Below, piece by piece: positions 12,490 to 23,580 of a stretch of 64,000 nucleotides of DNA (its first letter is position 1; each line of letters begins with the position of its first letter). The stretch is taken from contig CM044309.1 of assembly GCA_024291935.2 (NCBI GenBank), forward strand, positions 97,737,628 through 97,801,627. The letters are read 5' to 3'. Position numbers and translations under genes: made by a program. The notes under the pieces are model-generated. The model saw only the letters and a program-made list of their open reading frames with translations. It made no database searches and was not told where the DNA came from. This DNA is from Okapia johnstoni (Eukaryota; Chordata; Mammalia; Artiodactyla; Giraffidae).

Positions 12490-12530
<41 letters not shown>
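12490..12530 (+). repeat. (GT)20 microsatellite forming a SINE tail
   Basis: Uninterrupted TG/GT dinucleotides directly abut the 3' end of the minus-strand SINE that begins at 12531, so this is an expanded SINE tail. Confidence 0.97.
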
Positions 12531-12532
<2 letters not shown>

Positions 12533-12730
12533 GTCGCTCAGTCATGTCCGACCCGTTGCAACCCCATGGACTGTAGCTTTCCAGGCTTCTGTCCATGGAA
12601 TGCTGCAGGCAACAATGCTAGAGTAGGTTGCGATTCCCTTCTCTAGGGGATCTTCCCAACCCAGGGATCGAACCCAGGGCTTCCGTATTTTGGGAAGATT
12701 CTTTACCATCTGATCCACCAGGGGAGCCCG
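12531..12730 (-). mobile_element. Bov-tA SINE
   Basis: Complete minus-strand copy: tagtcgctcagtcatgtccg body start, gatcttcccaacccagggat junction, and tRNA-like head ending ccaccaggggagccc near 12729. Confidence 0.95.
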
Positions 12731-12920
12731 TCATATTATTTCCTATCTGTTAAATATATCCAGCTCTTGATAACATTTACAGGGACCTGAAAGGAGAGTT
12801 CCTTCTAACCTTATTATAGGACAACGGCTGAACAAACTGAGAAATACTGACATTGTTGGAAACCTGAGAGAACTGAAGTTGTAAAGAGCAAACAACTAGG
12901 TTGAAATCTGAAGAATGACA

Positions 12921-13122
12921 GGTACCTAAAAGAACCTGCCTGCCAATGCAGGAGATGTGGGCTCAATCCCAAAGGTTGGGAAGATCCCCTGGAGAAGGAC
13001 ATGGCAACCCACTCCAGCATCCTTGCCTGAAAAGCCCCATGGACAGAGGAGCCTGGTGGGACAGAGGAGTCCATGGGGCAACAAAAGAGTCAGACATGAC
13101 TGAACAACTAAACAACAACAAC
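12921..13122 (+). mobile_element. Bov-tA SINE with (AAC)n tail
   Basis: Head starts near gaacctgcctgccaatgcag and includes ctcaatcccaaaggttggga; body ends gagtcagacatgactgaaca, then an (AAC)n tail to 13122. Confidence 0.93.
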
Positions 13123-13704
13123 GATCAGAAACAGAATCAAAGCATTGGATGACTAGGACCGAGGCCACTGGACAAGAAAATCCAGACGAAGATGATTTTA
13201 AAATTGCTGTACATTGACTATGTGTTGATGTGCCAGTGGGGAGCCCCTGGGGGCAGTATTCAGAGGAGATTCACTCCCTGTTACAGAAAACTCTCAAGGG
13301 GTTCACAGGGATGACCATGATATCCTGGGAAAATTCTGCCCAGGATAATTAGTGCTGCCTAAAAACGAGCAATTGCTACTGCCCCAAATCCCCCCAGGCC
13401 CATTCTCCCTATTGTCAAAGAAAAATGTCACTGACACATTAAGGACCAAAAGGAGGACTTATCTAAGTTTCTTGTAGTAGGAGTCAAAAATATTGCAACA
13501 GGAGAGACTGAACTCAACCCCAAAGAGAGCTGTAGGGGAAGGTGAAAAGAATTAAAACATTGGGGCGAGAAAAAGTTCTGGAGGATACTGGGGTGATGTT
13601 GATATATGGAATTAGGACATCTGTGTTTGTCAATTGGTGCTTATTAAAGCCAGGCTCCCACCTTCACACAGAAACTGAGAAATAGGAGTGCTATCCTTGC
13701 TAAT
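13123..13704. other. unassigned block of moderate GC content
   Basis: No named family. It lies just upstream of a fossil L1 in the same orientation and could include decayed L1 5' sequence; that is inference from position only. Confidence 0.35.
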
Positions 13705-13905
13705 GGGCTTCTCAGGTGGCTCAGTGGTAAAGCCAATGCAGAAGACACAGGTTCAGTCCCTGAGTCTAGAAGATCCCCTGGAGGAGGGCATGGCAGTTCA
13801 CTCCAGTATTCTTGTCTGGAGACTCCCATGGACAGAGGAGCCTGGCAGCTACAGTCCACGGGGTCTCAGAGAGTTGGACACAACTGAAGCAACTAGCATG
13901 CATGC
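13705..13905 (+). mobile_element. Bov-tA SINE with decayed target duplication
   Basis: Full plus-strand copy from gggcttctcaggtggctcag to gttggacacaactgaagcaa and a catg-rich tail. Flanks atccttgctaat (13693-13704) and atcctgttaat (13906-13916) look like a diverged duplication. Confidence 0.92.
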
Positions 13906-14137
13906 ATCCTGTTAATGATTACATTTCAAAGAGATGGCTTTCAGGCTGTTGAAAAAGACATTCCTGGTTATAAAACTTGTAAGAGGATGAGAGAGGATTT
14001 ACTTCTCAAAGAGGCAAAGAAAAAATTAACAATTTCAAGTTTTCTAAAGTAAATGCTACAGAAAAGGAAGGCCCAGGGCCTAACATCAGGAAGAAGCCTG
14101 TCTAAAGTTGTTTTTTATTGTTGTTGTTTGAGGGTCC

Positions 14138-14355
14138 TTTAAAAAAAAAAATTATTCATGTATCTATTTGGCTGCACCGGGTCTTAGTTGTGGCATGCAG
14201 GATCCTCGATCTTTATTGTGGCACATGAATTTTTTAGTTCAGGCATGTGAACGCTTAGCTGTGGTATGTGGGATATAGTTCTCTGACCATGGATGGGATC
14301 TGGGTGCCCTGAAATGGAAGTGCAGAGTCTTAGCCACTGGAGCACTAGGGAATCA
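14138..14355 (-). mobile_element. CHR-type tRNA-Glu SINE
   Basis: Minus-strand copy with left-end A/T run and ggctgcaccgggtcttagtt, then ctctgaccatgg and the gagtcttagccactgg head. CHR SINEs are shared by cetaceans, hippos and ruminants, so this predates the Bov SINEs. Confidence 0.85.
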
Positions 14356-14766
14356 AGTTTAATTACGCTGAGGGGAACTGTATATTCTCTTGATCACTTT
14401 CTACCGCACACTGGCACTATGGAAAAGCCTTAATCTGCAGGGGAATGGACAAGAAATTTATATTCAGGAGTACTGCAGGAAACTCACTACGTCTGTGGTA
14501 GAGTAACAGGAAAAATAAAAGCTCTACCTCTGGGGGAAGAGTAGGAATACATAACTACATCTGAAAGAGGAGCAGCAGTGATTTTAAAGGCCACATTATC
14601 AAGACACAGGTTCAGAGAGCTTATCTACGGCTGAGATTTAATCAGTAGATCAAAGATGGTCCCCACTCCTATGCTCCCACCAGAATGCAAAGAAGTGTCA
14701 AGGAAAATTGAGGTTTTAATACAGCTGGGAGTGTTATCTCAGCAAACAGCACACACACACAAAATT
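14356..14766. other. unassigned sequence
   Basis: No family named. May belong to the 5' part of the fossil L1 that follows; not demonstrable by eye. Confidence 0.35.
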
Positions 14767-14777
14767 CAAAGTCAAGC

Positions 14778-15051
14778 TGCTGCTGCTGCTAAGTCGCTTC
14801 AGTCGTTTCCGAGTCTGTGCGACCCCATAGACGGCAGCCCACCAGGCTCTGCCATCCCTAGGATTCTCCAGGCAAGAATACTGGAGTGGGTTGCCTTTTC
14901 CTTCTTCAGTGCATGAAAGGGAAAAGTGAAAGTGAAGTCGCTCAGTCATGTCCGACTCTTAGCGACCCCATGGACTGTAGCCTACCAGGCTCCTCCGTCC
15001 ATGGGATTTTCCAGGCAAGAGTACTGGAGTGGGGTGCCATGGCCTTCTCCG
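14778..15051 (-). mobile_element. BOV-A2 SINE with 11-bp target duplication
   Basis: Dimer in minus orientation starting with (CTG)n at 14778, with the gggaaaagtgaaagtgaagt linker near 14920. The duplication caaagtcaagc at 14767-14777 and 15052-15062 is perfect, so this copy is relatively young. Confidence 0.97.
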
Positions 15052-15925
15052 CAAAGTCAAGCAGGGAGACTCAAAAGGCAGGCAAAGAATAAACGGCAAA
15101 AAAGTGCAACTCCTATCTCCATTAACACAAGTCCCCCAAAATGGCCTTGCAGAAAAAAATACTGCTTCAAGTCTAAAAAGTATTGCGTCCATTGTTTGAT
15201 TAAAACATATTTGGCTTCAAAAGATGCAAGGTATATCAAAGGCAAGGAAAAGCACAATATGAAGTGATAAAGCATTCATCAGCAACAGAATCAGATATAA
15301 TACAAATGTTTGAACTATCAGAGAAGGAATTTAAAATAACCGAGATTGATTTCTTAAAGGCTCTGACATAACAAGGTAGACAACATCTAAGATTAGAAAA
15401 GTATTTTCACCAGAGAAATGGAAACTATAAGAATAAATTACATGCGAATATTAGAAATGAAACAATCAAAACAACAAAAATATTTGTAGGAATGGAATCT
15501 TTGATAGGCTCTTCAGTAGACTTGACTCCACTGATGAATCTGTGAGACTGAAGGTAGGTCATCAGAAATCATATGACCTGAAATATGAAAAGAAAAATAA
15601 AGGGCAAAAAAGAACAATACATTAAAAATATACATTATCAAATAGTCTAACATGTGCATACTTGGAACATCAGGAAGGGAAAGAGAGAAAGAGTCAGAAG
15701 AAATATCTGAAGAAAAAAAAGGCAAAGAATTTTGAAAAACATGTTTGACATATTCTACATTATATGACCAAATATCTTAGAGAACACAGAAGAGGGAAAA
15801 TACCAACAGAAACATAAATAAAAAATATGCATGCCATATTCAATCAACTGATAACCAAAGTCAGGGAAAGTATTACAGGAAGACAAAAAAAAAACAAAAA
15901 CACTACTTAAAGATAAGCATAAGAA

Positions 15926-16341
15926 TTAGTAAGCCAGAAAGAAAAAACACCAATACAGTATCTAACACATATATATGGTATTTAGTCAATCAGTAAAGAT
16001 AACCCTGTATGCGAGACATCAAAAGAGACACAGATAAATAGAACAGTATTATGGACTCTGTGGGAGAGGGGGAGGGCGGGACGATATGGGAGAATGGCAT
16101 GGAAGCATGTAAATTATCATATGTGAAATGAATCGCCAGTCCAGGTTCAATGCATGATACAGGGTGCTCGGGGCTGGTGCACCGGGATGACCCGGAGGGA
16201 TGGGATGGGGAGGGAGGTGGAAGGTGGGTTCTGGAAGGGGAAAATATGTACAGCCATGGTGGATTCATGTCAATGTATGGCAAAACCAATACAATATTGT
16301 AAAGTTAAAAAATAGAAAATAAAGTAATTAAAAAAAAAAGA
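15926..16341 (+). mobile_element. bovine L1 3' end with poly(A)
   Basis: Very recognisable bovine L1 terminal sequence: aacaccaatacagtatctaa, gataaccctgtatgcgagac, ctctgtgggagagggggagg, ggctggtgcaccgggatgac and aatacaatattgtaaagtta, ending in an A-rich tail at about 16330-16341. It is 5'-truncated to about 0.4 kb and sits within the older L1. Confidence 0.93.
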
Positions 16342-17162
16342 ATTGAAGCTGATTTCTTGTTTAAGAATCATGAAAGTAAGAAGATAAGAAAATAACAACT
16401 TTAAAGTCTTCCAAAATGTCTACCAACATGATATATTTCAATCCATCTACACTAAAAAGTAGTATTTTAAATGAGTATGTTCTAAATATACTAGTCAAAG
16501 GAGATTTTCATATTATATAAAAATACAAGTCTCAGGTATATTTTGCCTATACGAAATATACTTTAAATACAAAGACACAGAGCCATTAATGGTAAATGGA
16601 TAAAGATATACTAGGATTGATCAAAGAAATCTGGGGTGCCCTATATTACTTTCATGCCGTGAAGACTCAAAACAAGTAATATTATCAGTGATAAGGTATA
16701 CTGTATACTGATAAATGGGTCAGTCCTCCTAAATATGTAAATACCTAACAACAGAACTTCAAAATATATGAGGCACAGAATAATAGACATAAAAGAGAAA
16801 TAGAAAAATATATAATCATAGTTTGAAACATTAACACTCCTTTCTGGGAAATTGATAAGAGAGGTGACAAAATACCAATATGACTATTGATAAATTATTT
16901 AAGAATATCAACCAATATAACCAAATTTATATGAAAAAAATACTACACTCCAAAGCAGCTGAAAATACATTTTTAAGTATTATATATGTTCAATTTCACC
17001 AAAATATATTCTGGGCAGTGAAAGCTAAACAAATATGAAATAATATAAATTATGTGAAGTAAGTTATAAGATAAAATACAATGAAGCTAAGAATCAATAT
17101 AAAATACCTGGAAAACTCCCCCAAATTTGGATAGTTACGAATAAAATACAGCAAAATATAGG

Positions 17163-17362
17163 CTGAACCCTGATGCTGGGAAAGATTGAGGGAAGGAGGA
17201 GAAGCAGGCAACAGAGGATACAAGGTTGGATGGCACCATGACTCAATGGAAATGAGTTTGAGCAAACTCTGGGACATAATGAAGGACAAGGAAGCCTGGC
17301 ATGCTGCAGTCCATGAGATTGCAAGGAGTTGGACATGACTTAGCAACTGAATAACAACAACA
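17163..17362 (+). mobile_element. BovB 3' end fragment
   Basis: Plus-strand terminal BovB: ccctgatgctgggaaagatt, tggatggcaccatgactcaa, ctgcagtccatgagattgca and gcaactgaataacaacaaca tail. About 200 bp; inserted in the fossil L1 between endonuclease-like and RT-like segments. Confidence 0.92.
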
Positions 17363-17668
17363 AATATTACAACAAAGTGCATTTCATTCCAGGAAGGCAA
17401 GGCTACTTCAACATTTGAAAATCAACCAATATATTTCACCATTTTAACAGACTATGACTATAGCCATCTCAAGTGATATACAAAAAGCATTGTAAAGCCA
17501 ATTCTTGCTTTAAGGAAAAAAAAAAAACAAACAACCCTCTCAGAAAATAGCATATTAGAAACACCCTTAATCTAACAAAGGGCAAGTAGACAAAACAAAA
17601 CAAACAAAACCCTAAAATCCTAAATATACATCACACGTATTAAACAAAATTAAACTCAAAATGTATCA

Positions 17669-17730
17669 TACACACACACACACACATCACACACACACAC
17701 ACACACACACATACACACACACATATATAT
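17669..17730 (+). repeat. (CA)n microsatellite
   Basis: CA dinucleotides with two small interruptions (cat near 17686 and 17711), merging into TA repeats at 17722-17730. Confidence 0.97.
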
Positions 17731-18849
17731 AAATCTATGCAACTATCAGAAGAAAATACAGAAAAAATGAGTTTTAATCACTAGTGTTCCAACGAGAAAT
17801 GACTGAATCTAGAACTGAAACAGGGAAAATAAGGTAGGCTTGAAGCTATTAAAAAAATAAGGACAAGATGAAATAAGTAAATAAATAAAACTCTGAAGAC
17901 ATAAATGAGAGCATGCTAAAAAGAGCACAAAAATCAACCTGAAAGATTGCCCAATTACTAAAACAAACTATTTGAGCAAAAGTAAATATTCATGAGTTCA
18001 TACTAATGGGAATATATTATTGAATAAATGAACAGAGAGAAAGTATAATCTTTTCTATAGAAGAATTCCAAGTAATAAATATAGAAAGAATAAAGGCAAT
18101 CGAAAGTTATCCTCAGAAATCCACTGTAATCCACTGTATCTAAAATACACAGATGAATATTAAATTAGAATGCAAAACTTTTTAAAAGAGCAACGGTTTC
18201 ACATAGCTTCAAATATCTCCTCCAATATATTTATTTATTACTATGGTTGTTTTAACATGTTTACAAATTCTGTGATACTCTTCTTCCAGTAGATGGAATT
18301 AAATTCCCTTTCTTTCAACTGTTGTTTGAATGTACCGACTCCCTTTATTATTCATTACTAGAGTATGGGAAGGAAAGCAGTTTTACAGTAGAGAAACCTG
18401 GAAGTCACCACCTTAACCAAGAGATAGGAGGTTAACATCATCAGACTGTATTCCTATCATGTATCATTGATACAAAGTCACTTTCTAAAAATCATGACCC
18501 TGATCTACTTACGAGAAACCAGGCAAACCCAAAACGAGGGGCATCCTTCATAACTGACCAATACTTTTCAAAGGTGTCAGTGTAACAAAAACAAGGAAAG
18601 ACTGAGAAAACATTAAAAGTTTGAGGAGATTAAGGATCATGACCAAGTGCAATGTGGTCTCCTGTATAGAAGAATCATGGAAGAAATAAAAAGGACATCA
18701 GTAGGGGAAAAAAATGAATTTCAAGTATAGTCTGTAGTTTATAGTTTTGTATAACCAACAGTTAATTTCTCAGTTTGATCCATATGCCAGGATTATACAG
18801 ATGTAGACATTAGGTGAAGCTGGGTGAAAGATTCTATAGGAACTTTTTT

Positions 18850-18909
18850 TTTACTATCATTATATCTTTTACCATTTTACTATCATTATTTTTTAGTTTA
18901 CTATCATTA
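18850..18909 (+). repeat. three local copies of a 13-bp unit
   Basis: The unit tttactatcatta occurs at 18850-18862, 18876-18888 and 18897-18909. Probably slippage in an AT-rich old L1 3' region. Confidence 0.8.
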
Positions 18910-19189
18910 CTAGTTTGTACAACTAAAATTATTTCAAAATGAACAAATGGAATGACACATGTTTTTCTCACTCAATGTGTCAATGTAACTCTATACTTAG
19001 CAACAGGAATGATCCCAGGATGATGAGTGTCTAAACCACAGTATGTATGTAACATTCAGCAATTTTAAGTTGGACCATTGCTTAAGTGTCTAAGTCAATG
19101 AGAAAGAGCTTGCAAAATTCACATCTGATTCATATTATACACACACATCACCAGGAAAAAAAAAGGAGGACCATGAAAAAATCAGTAAA

Positions 19190-19412
19190 GAATGTTTATG
19201 TCAGCCTTTTCCATCACTGCCAAAATTGGGAAAGATGTCCAATATATGGTAAATGGTTAAACAAATTGTGGTACATAAGGCAATGAAATACTATTCAAAA
19301 ATATGAATGTACTACTTATACATACATGCATGAATCTTCAAAGCTTCCTGAGCAAGGAAAGAAGACAAAGTCAAATGACTGCACCCTATATGATTCCAAA
19401 TATACGATGAAT
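19190..19412 (+). mobile_element. old L1 ORF2 3' end fragment
   Basis: Plus-strand pattern atcactgccaaaattgggaa, ggtaaatggttaaacaaatt and gactgcaccctatatgattc matches the C-terminal ORF2 region of older L1s. Separate from the element upstream because it repeats an earlier L1 position. Confidence 0.7.
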
Positions 19413-19439
19413 TTTCTTAATGATGAGTACAAATTTTGT

Positions 19440-19600
19440 TAGTAGCTTTTTGTTTGCCTTACTATATGTGACATTGAGTATCTTTTCATGGTATTATTTC
19501 ATTTTCCATGAACAGTCAATATGTATCTTTTCTGTATACATATCTTTGCCCATTTTGAAATTTAGGTTTTGGGGTTATTTTATCCTTTATTTTATCATAA
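19440..19600 (-). mobile_element. possible antisense old L1 fragment
   Basis: Segments gagtatcttttcatggtatt and atctttgcccattttgaaat resemble antisense L1 ORF2. Weak. Confidence 0.35.
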
Positions 19601-20612
19601 TATGTAAACTCATATGCATAATATCAATTTTTAATAATATAATGCAGCATTTTCTATGCTAAAATGTTGTATAATACTTTCATTAACATTTTAACATGAT
19701 ACATGGCACATTACATATCAGACATCATTGACAAATTATTTCCCAATTAAACAATGAGAGATAGCTAAAAAATTTACCTATAACATACTACAATAAGTGC
19801 TGAGAGGGTGTAAGCAGAAGGCATTTGGTGACAGTGATGTGAAAGAAAATCTTCGTCAATCCTACTGTGGTCAGCAAACTTCTCCAAGGAACTGGGTCTC
19901 CCAATATCACTCTATTTATTTAAGCAGTACATCTCTAAAAAAATATTCCTTTCCCAAGAAACATATAATTCAATTTTGGCAAGAGCCCAGCAGATTGTGA
20001 GTCAGATGGGAAAGTGACTGAGTAAGAATATTTTTATTCTTTCATTGAAAAGTACCAGTGCATTCATTCCTGTAAACTAGATTCAATCTGTATAGTTGCT
20101 CTGCAACTGGAGTATTGCTTATCACAACTACACTATAAAACACCATCCTTTGCCAAAAGGAACATTTTAATGTCAGTGAGATACTGAAGTAATTAAAATA
20201 TAAACTCCATGCTATTCCATCTATCTCTATTCAAACGGCAAGTTTATTTTACCAAGCCCAACTGCTGAGTGTCAAAATTGTCTATTTCCTGATGAGTCAT
20301 TTAAAATGATAGGTTCTGCTTTGTTACTAGCTCCAAATAAATTTGACCAACATATATGTAACCTGGTAAATTAGAATCGCTTGCAGTTAGATGTTTCATT
20401 TCTGTTAACAACCTTTTGATCATCAGTATGCAATTCAAAACAGCACATCAAACTTTGCGTACACTTCTCATCACCAATTTAGTATTTGTAACATTTCATT
20501 CCCTTAACTTATGGTTCAGTACCAGTTATTAGAAAATCTTTCAAAGGGACAGTATAGTCACATGAATCATTATTTACTGTTCAGGAATAATAATGCATTT
20601 CTCAAAACATCA
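19601..20612. other. unassigned AT-rich sequence
   Basis: No gene or repeat family recognised. Confidence 0.4.
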
Positions 20613-20623
20613 CAAGATAATGA

Positions 20624-20691
20624 CTAGGGATCGAACACAGGTCTCCCGCATGGTAGGCAGATTCTTTACCTTCTGAGCCACCAGGGAAGCT
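20624..20691 (-). mobile_element. tailless tRNA-head-only Bov-tA retrocopy with 11-bp target duplication
   Basis: A 68-bp insert reads, on the minus strand, as just the tRNA-Glu-derived head of Bov-tA: agcttccctggtggctcaga, the anticodon-like region, and a B box ending gttcgatccctag, where it stops. There is no Bov-A body and no A-rich or satellite tail. It is flanked by perfect caagataatga at 20613-20623 and 20692-20702. Truncated tailless retrocopies of tRNA-related RNAs are a known mammalian class; this fits it. It is not a tRNA gene. Confidence 0.9.
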
Positions 20692-20724
20692 CAAGATAAT
20701 GAACACCTATTTATATTTTTTTCA

Positions 20725-20958
20725 AGCTGGGTTTAGAAAAGGCAGAGGAACCACAGATCAATTGCCAACATCTGCTGGATCATCGAAAAAGCAAGAGAGT
20801 TCCAGAAAAACATCTATTTCTGCTTTATTGACTATGCCAAAGCCTTTGATTGTGTGGATCACAATAAACTGAAAAAATTCTGAAAGAGATGGGAATACCA
20901 GACCACCTGATCTGCCTCTTGAGAAACCTGTATGCAGGTCAGGAAGCAACAGTTAGAC
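20725..20958 (+). mobile_element. internal BovB RT fragment lacking both ends
   Basis: Plus-strand BovB that encodes, with a frameshift near 20871, the RT stretch from QAGFRKGRGT through FIDYAKAFDCVDHNK to LRNLYAGQEATV. It lacks the RT catalytic motif downstream, the C-terminal region and the 3' tail. The flanks acctatttatattttt and acctgtaatattttat are similar but not identical, so a decayed target duplication is possible. Confidence 0.9.
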
Positions 20959-21628
20959 CTGTAATATTTTATTTATTGTTATTGTAGTCTCAAAATTCAT
21001 GTTGTTCTGATAAGGCTGGCACTGACTGACTCAAAATAAATATCAACTTGCTATTAATTGCCACTTAATAGTTAACTTTCATCACTCTATAGTACAATTC
21101 ATGAAACCTAAGTGTGTAAAATTATGAATTGTTTTTCTTAAATATCCAGAACATTTCCTGCCTTTTAAAGTATTTATCATTTGATGTTTGTAATAGTACT
21201 TCTACCACTATATTAATATAACATGACACAAAACCAACAATAAGTCATTTATAATAATATAAACCAGAATAAGAAGAACTACTTGTATTTAAAGGATGAT
21301 TTGTAAGTTTCAGAGTACTTTTATATTATTTTATTTGATCCTTGTTAAAAAACAGGTATGCTTGGGAAAGCAATCAATTCAAAGCTTATTTTCACATGGA
21401 AAAATTCAGGATCATCTGTAGATTCTTCAGTTACATCTCCCATATTGCAATGTTTTTTATTGCCAAATAATTTAAGCATGCCTTAATTTGCCTCTTTATT
21501 TAAGCTGACACTTACTACACTACTTTGCTCTTTTTTAGCTTATTCTCTCAATCTTGTATCTGTTTCGGCCCATATATAAATGATTCATGCATAACTTTTT
21601 GTGAATAAAATATTAATGCATATATATG
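20959..21628. other. unassigned sequence, possible MIR trace
   Basis: Around 21295-21420 the order ttatttgatccttgttaaaa ... aattcaggatc faintly resembles an antisense MIR. The rest is unassigned. Confidence 0.3.
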
Positions 21629-21900
21629 GCAGAGAAGACAATTGCAACCCACCCAGTACTCTTGCCTGGAAAATCCCATGGACAGAGGAGCCTGGTAGGC
21701 TGCAGTCCATGGGGTCGCTAAGAGTTGGACACGACTGAGCGACTTCACTTTCACTTTTCACTTTCATGCATTGGAGAAGGAAATGGCAACCCACTCCAGA
21801 ATTCTTGCCTGGAGAATCCCAGGGATGGGGGAGCCTGGTGGGCTGCCTTCTATGGGGTCGCACAGAGTCGGACACGACTGAAGTGACTTAGCAGCAGCAG
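21629..21900 (+). mobile_element. BOV-A2 SINE
   Basis: Plus-strand dimer with the cactttcacttttcactttc linker near 21750 and a terminal gacttagcagcagcag. Abuts an L1 3' end. Confidence 0.96.
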
Positions 21901-22209
21901 ACACTCAAACATAAGAGTATGGACTCATGGACACAGCAGGTGAAGGAAAGGGTGGGAAGAATTGAGAGAGGAGCATTAACATATATACTCTATCTTTGTA
22001 AAAGATATCTAGTGGGAAGCTGCTATGTAAAACAGGGAGCTCAGCCCTGGGCTCTGTGATGACCTAGAGGGGTGAGATAGGGGGTCGGGATGGGGAGGTT
22101 CAATAAGAAGGGGATATATGTAGACTTATGGCTGATTCACGTTGTATGGCAGAAACCAGCACAACATTGTAAAGCAATTATCATCCAATTAAAAATAAAT
22201 CTTTAAAAA
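21901..22209 (+). mobile_element. cetartiodactyl L1 3' UTR
   Basis: Recognisable 3' UTR blocks: cagcaggtgaaggaaagggt, gctctgtgatgacctagagg, gctgattcacgttgtatggc and aacattgtaaagcaattatc, with an A-rich end. Older than the L1 at 15926-16341. The short piece just left of the BOV-A2 (gcatatatatgg) may be its upstream part. Confidence 0.88.
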
Positions 22210-22213
22210 AGCT

Positions 22214-22422
22214 AACTATTACCTTTTACTTTATACCAGGAACTAAATGTTCTTAGAAGTTTAACAATTTCATCTGATCTTCACAAGAAATTAATGATAT
22301 TGGTGTTATTATTTTATCCAATTTAAGGGTGAGGAAACATACTAAGAAATGAAATGTTATGTAAATGCTCAAAGTGTCATAGCTAGTCAGAACACTGTGA
22401 GGGTTGGCTCTTTATTTAATGG
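22214..22422 (-). mobile_element. MIR SINE
   Basis: Antisense MIR order: taccaggaactaaatgttct, catctgatcttcacaagaaa, gttattattttatccaattt, gggtgaggaaacatac and tgtcatagctagtcagaaca. Confidence 0.75.
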
Positions 22423-22939
22423 TTTACTCCCATCTGAAAGTTTCAGAAAAGTACAAAAAAAAAAACACTAAAAAATATTGTATAGAAAGAAGTAAAATTC
22501 TCCTTCTCTTGAGACAATTATGTGGCTGACTTGGGGCAAACGCTGTACGATTCTTTTGCAGATGTAAACAGACCTTGATCTTGATTTGTGTCTCTGTCTC
22601 TTTGTCACTAAACACCTCTCTTTCTCTCTCTCTGTCTCATACAAAAATGGAATCATAACTGTACAGATTAGCTCCAGTGTTAGACACACTATACCAAAGT
22701 GTTACAAGAAACAGCAATGGAGCCAGACTGCTCTCAGCACCTCTGTCAAAAGAGTAAGTGACATTCACAGTGATGCAGTATGCCCATCTTTAAACTGTGG
22801 GCAAAGGCTAAAATCCTCAGGATGCTCTATGTACTTAAGTTCATATGTGTAAATTGCTATAACAATGCCTAGCACATTGAAAAATTAATTTTCTATTTTT
22901 TCTCTTCATAAGCTCTCATAGTCTTCCAAATTTGACCAC
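22423..22939. other. unassigned sequence
   Basis: Contains a short CT-rich run at about 22615-22640 and an A11 run at about 22455; otherwise nothing recognised. Confidence 0.4.
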
Positions 22940-23076
22940 ATGTGAAAGTGAATGTGTTAATCGCTCAGTCATGTCTGACTCTTTGTGACTTCATGGACTG
23001 TAGCCTTCTAAGCTCCTCTGTCCATGGAATTCCTCAGGCAAGAATAGTGGAGTGGATAGCCATTCCATTCTCCAGG
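22940..23076 (-). mobile_element. Bov-tA SINE, body only
   Basis: Minus-strand Bov-A body (cgctcagtcatgtctgactc through ctccagggttagaagat). The tRNA head is missing. Confidence 0.88.
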
Positions 23077-23164
23077 GTTAGAAGATATAGATGTACCTTA
23101 TTTTTTTATGATTGCAGTGTATCCCAGAATAGGGAATTGTCATATTTAATATACCCTTCCTCCA

Positions 23165-23355
23165 GTCAGCATCTGTCTGCAATGCAGGAAATCTGGGTTC
23201 AATACCTGGGTTGGGAAGATCCCCTGGAAAAGGAAATGGCAGCCCACTCCAGTACTCTTGCCTGGAAAATCTCATGGGTGAAGGAGCCTGGTAGGCTACG
23301 GTCCATGGGGTCACAAAGAGTTGGATCCAACTGAGAGACTTCACTTTCACTTTCT
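23165..23355 (+). mobile_element. Bov-tA SINE
   Basis: Plus-strand copy lacking the first bases of the head: catctgtctgcaatgcagga to gagagacttcactttcac. An 8-bp duplication ttcctcca flanks it at 23157-23164 and 23356-23363. Confidence 0.92.
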
Positions 23356-23477
23356 TTCCTCCAATTAAATGAAGCTTTCCAACGTTTTGCTTTTTCAAAC
23401 CACAGTGTTATGAATGCAGTTCTAAAATGTTTCAATGTACTGTTCTTAAGTTCTGCAGACTAGATTTCATAGAAGAG

Positions 23478-23580
23478 ATCATGTCCAACTCTTGACCCCA
23501 TGAGCTGTAGCCTGCCAGGCTTCTCTGTCCATTGGATTTCCCAGGCAAGGATATAGCAGTGGGTTGCCTGTTTCCTTCAG
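23478..23580 (-). mobile_element. decayed Bov-tA fragment
   Basis: Weaker minus-strand body: catgtccaactcttgacccc, agcctgccaggcttctctgt and gcagtgggttgcctgtttcc. Confidence 0.75.

Larger units (their letters stand above)
15063..18950 (+). mobile_element. fossil L1/HAL1-type element, multiply interrupted
   Basis: Segments line up in L1 order on the plus strand. ORF1/HAL1-like sequence is at about 15230-15925 (ttatcagagaagg-like, then gaagaaatatctgaagaa). ORF2 endonuclease-like sequence is at about 16480-17130 (acctaacaacagaacttc, atattctgggcagtgaaagc). RT-like sequence is at about 17385-17650. A 3' UTR-like region is at about 18200-18940 (caaggaaagactgagaaaac, aattatttcaaaatgaac). It is strongly decayed, with no useful open frame. 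Interruptions are a younger bovine L1 3' end, a BovB 3' end and a (CA)n tract. The part 17740-18200 is least certain. It may be one near-complete old L1 or several adjoining fragments. Confidence 0.65.

Noticed and set aside
12946..13152. CRISPR-like array from evenly repeated ggagaaggcaatggcaaccc segments
   Set aside because: They are dispersed SINE monomers in a mammalian genome, with no regular spacers.
14786..14799. (CTG)n/(CAG)n runs at 14778, 21890, 31335, 45999, 58442 and 58770 as triplet-repeat loci
   Set aside because: They are the normal terminus of BOV-A2 elements and are short.
20624..20691. tRNA gene calls on SINE heads (for example 20624-20691, 36970-37040, 53911-53980)
   Set aside because: The B-box-like GGTTCGATCCC is present, but the sequence does not fold as a full tRNA and belongs to SINE heads.
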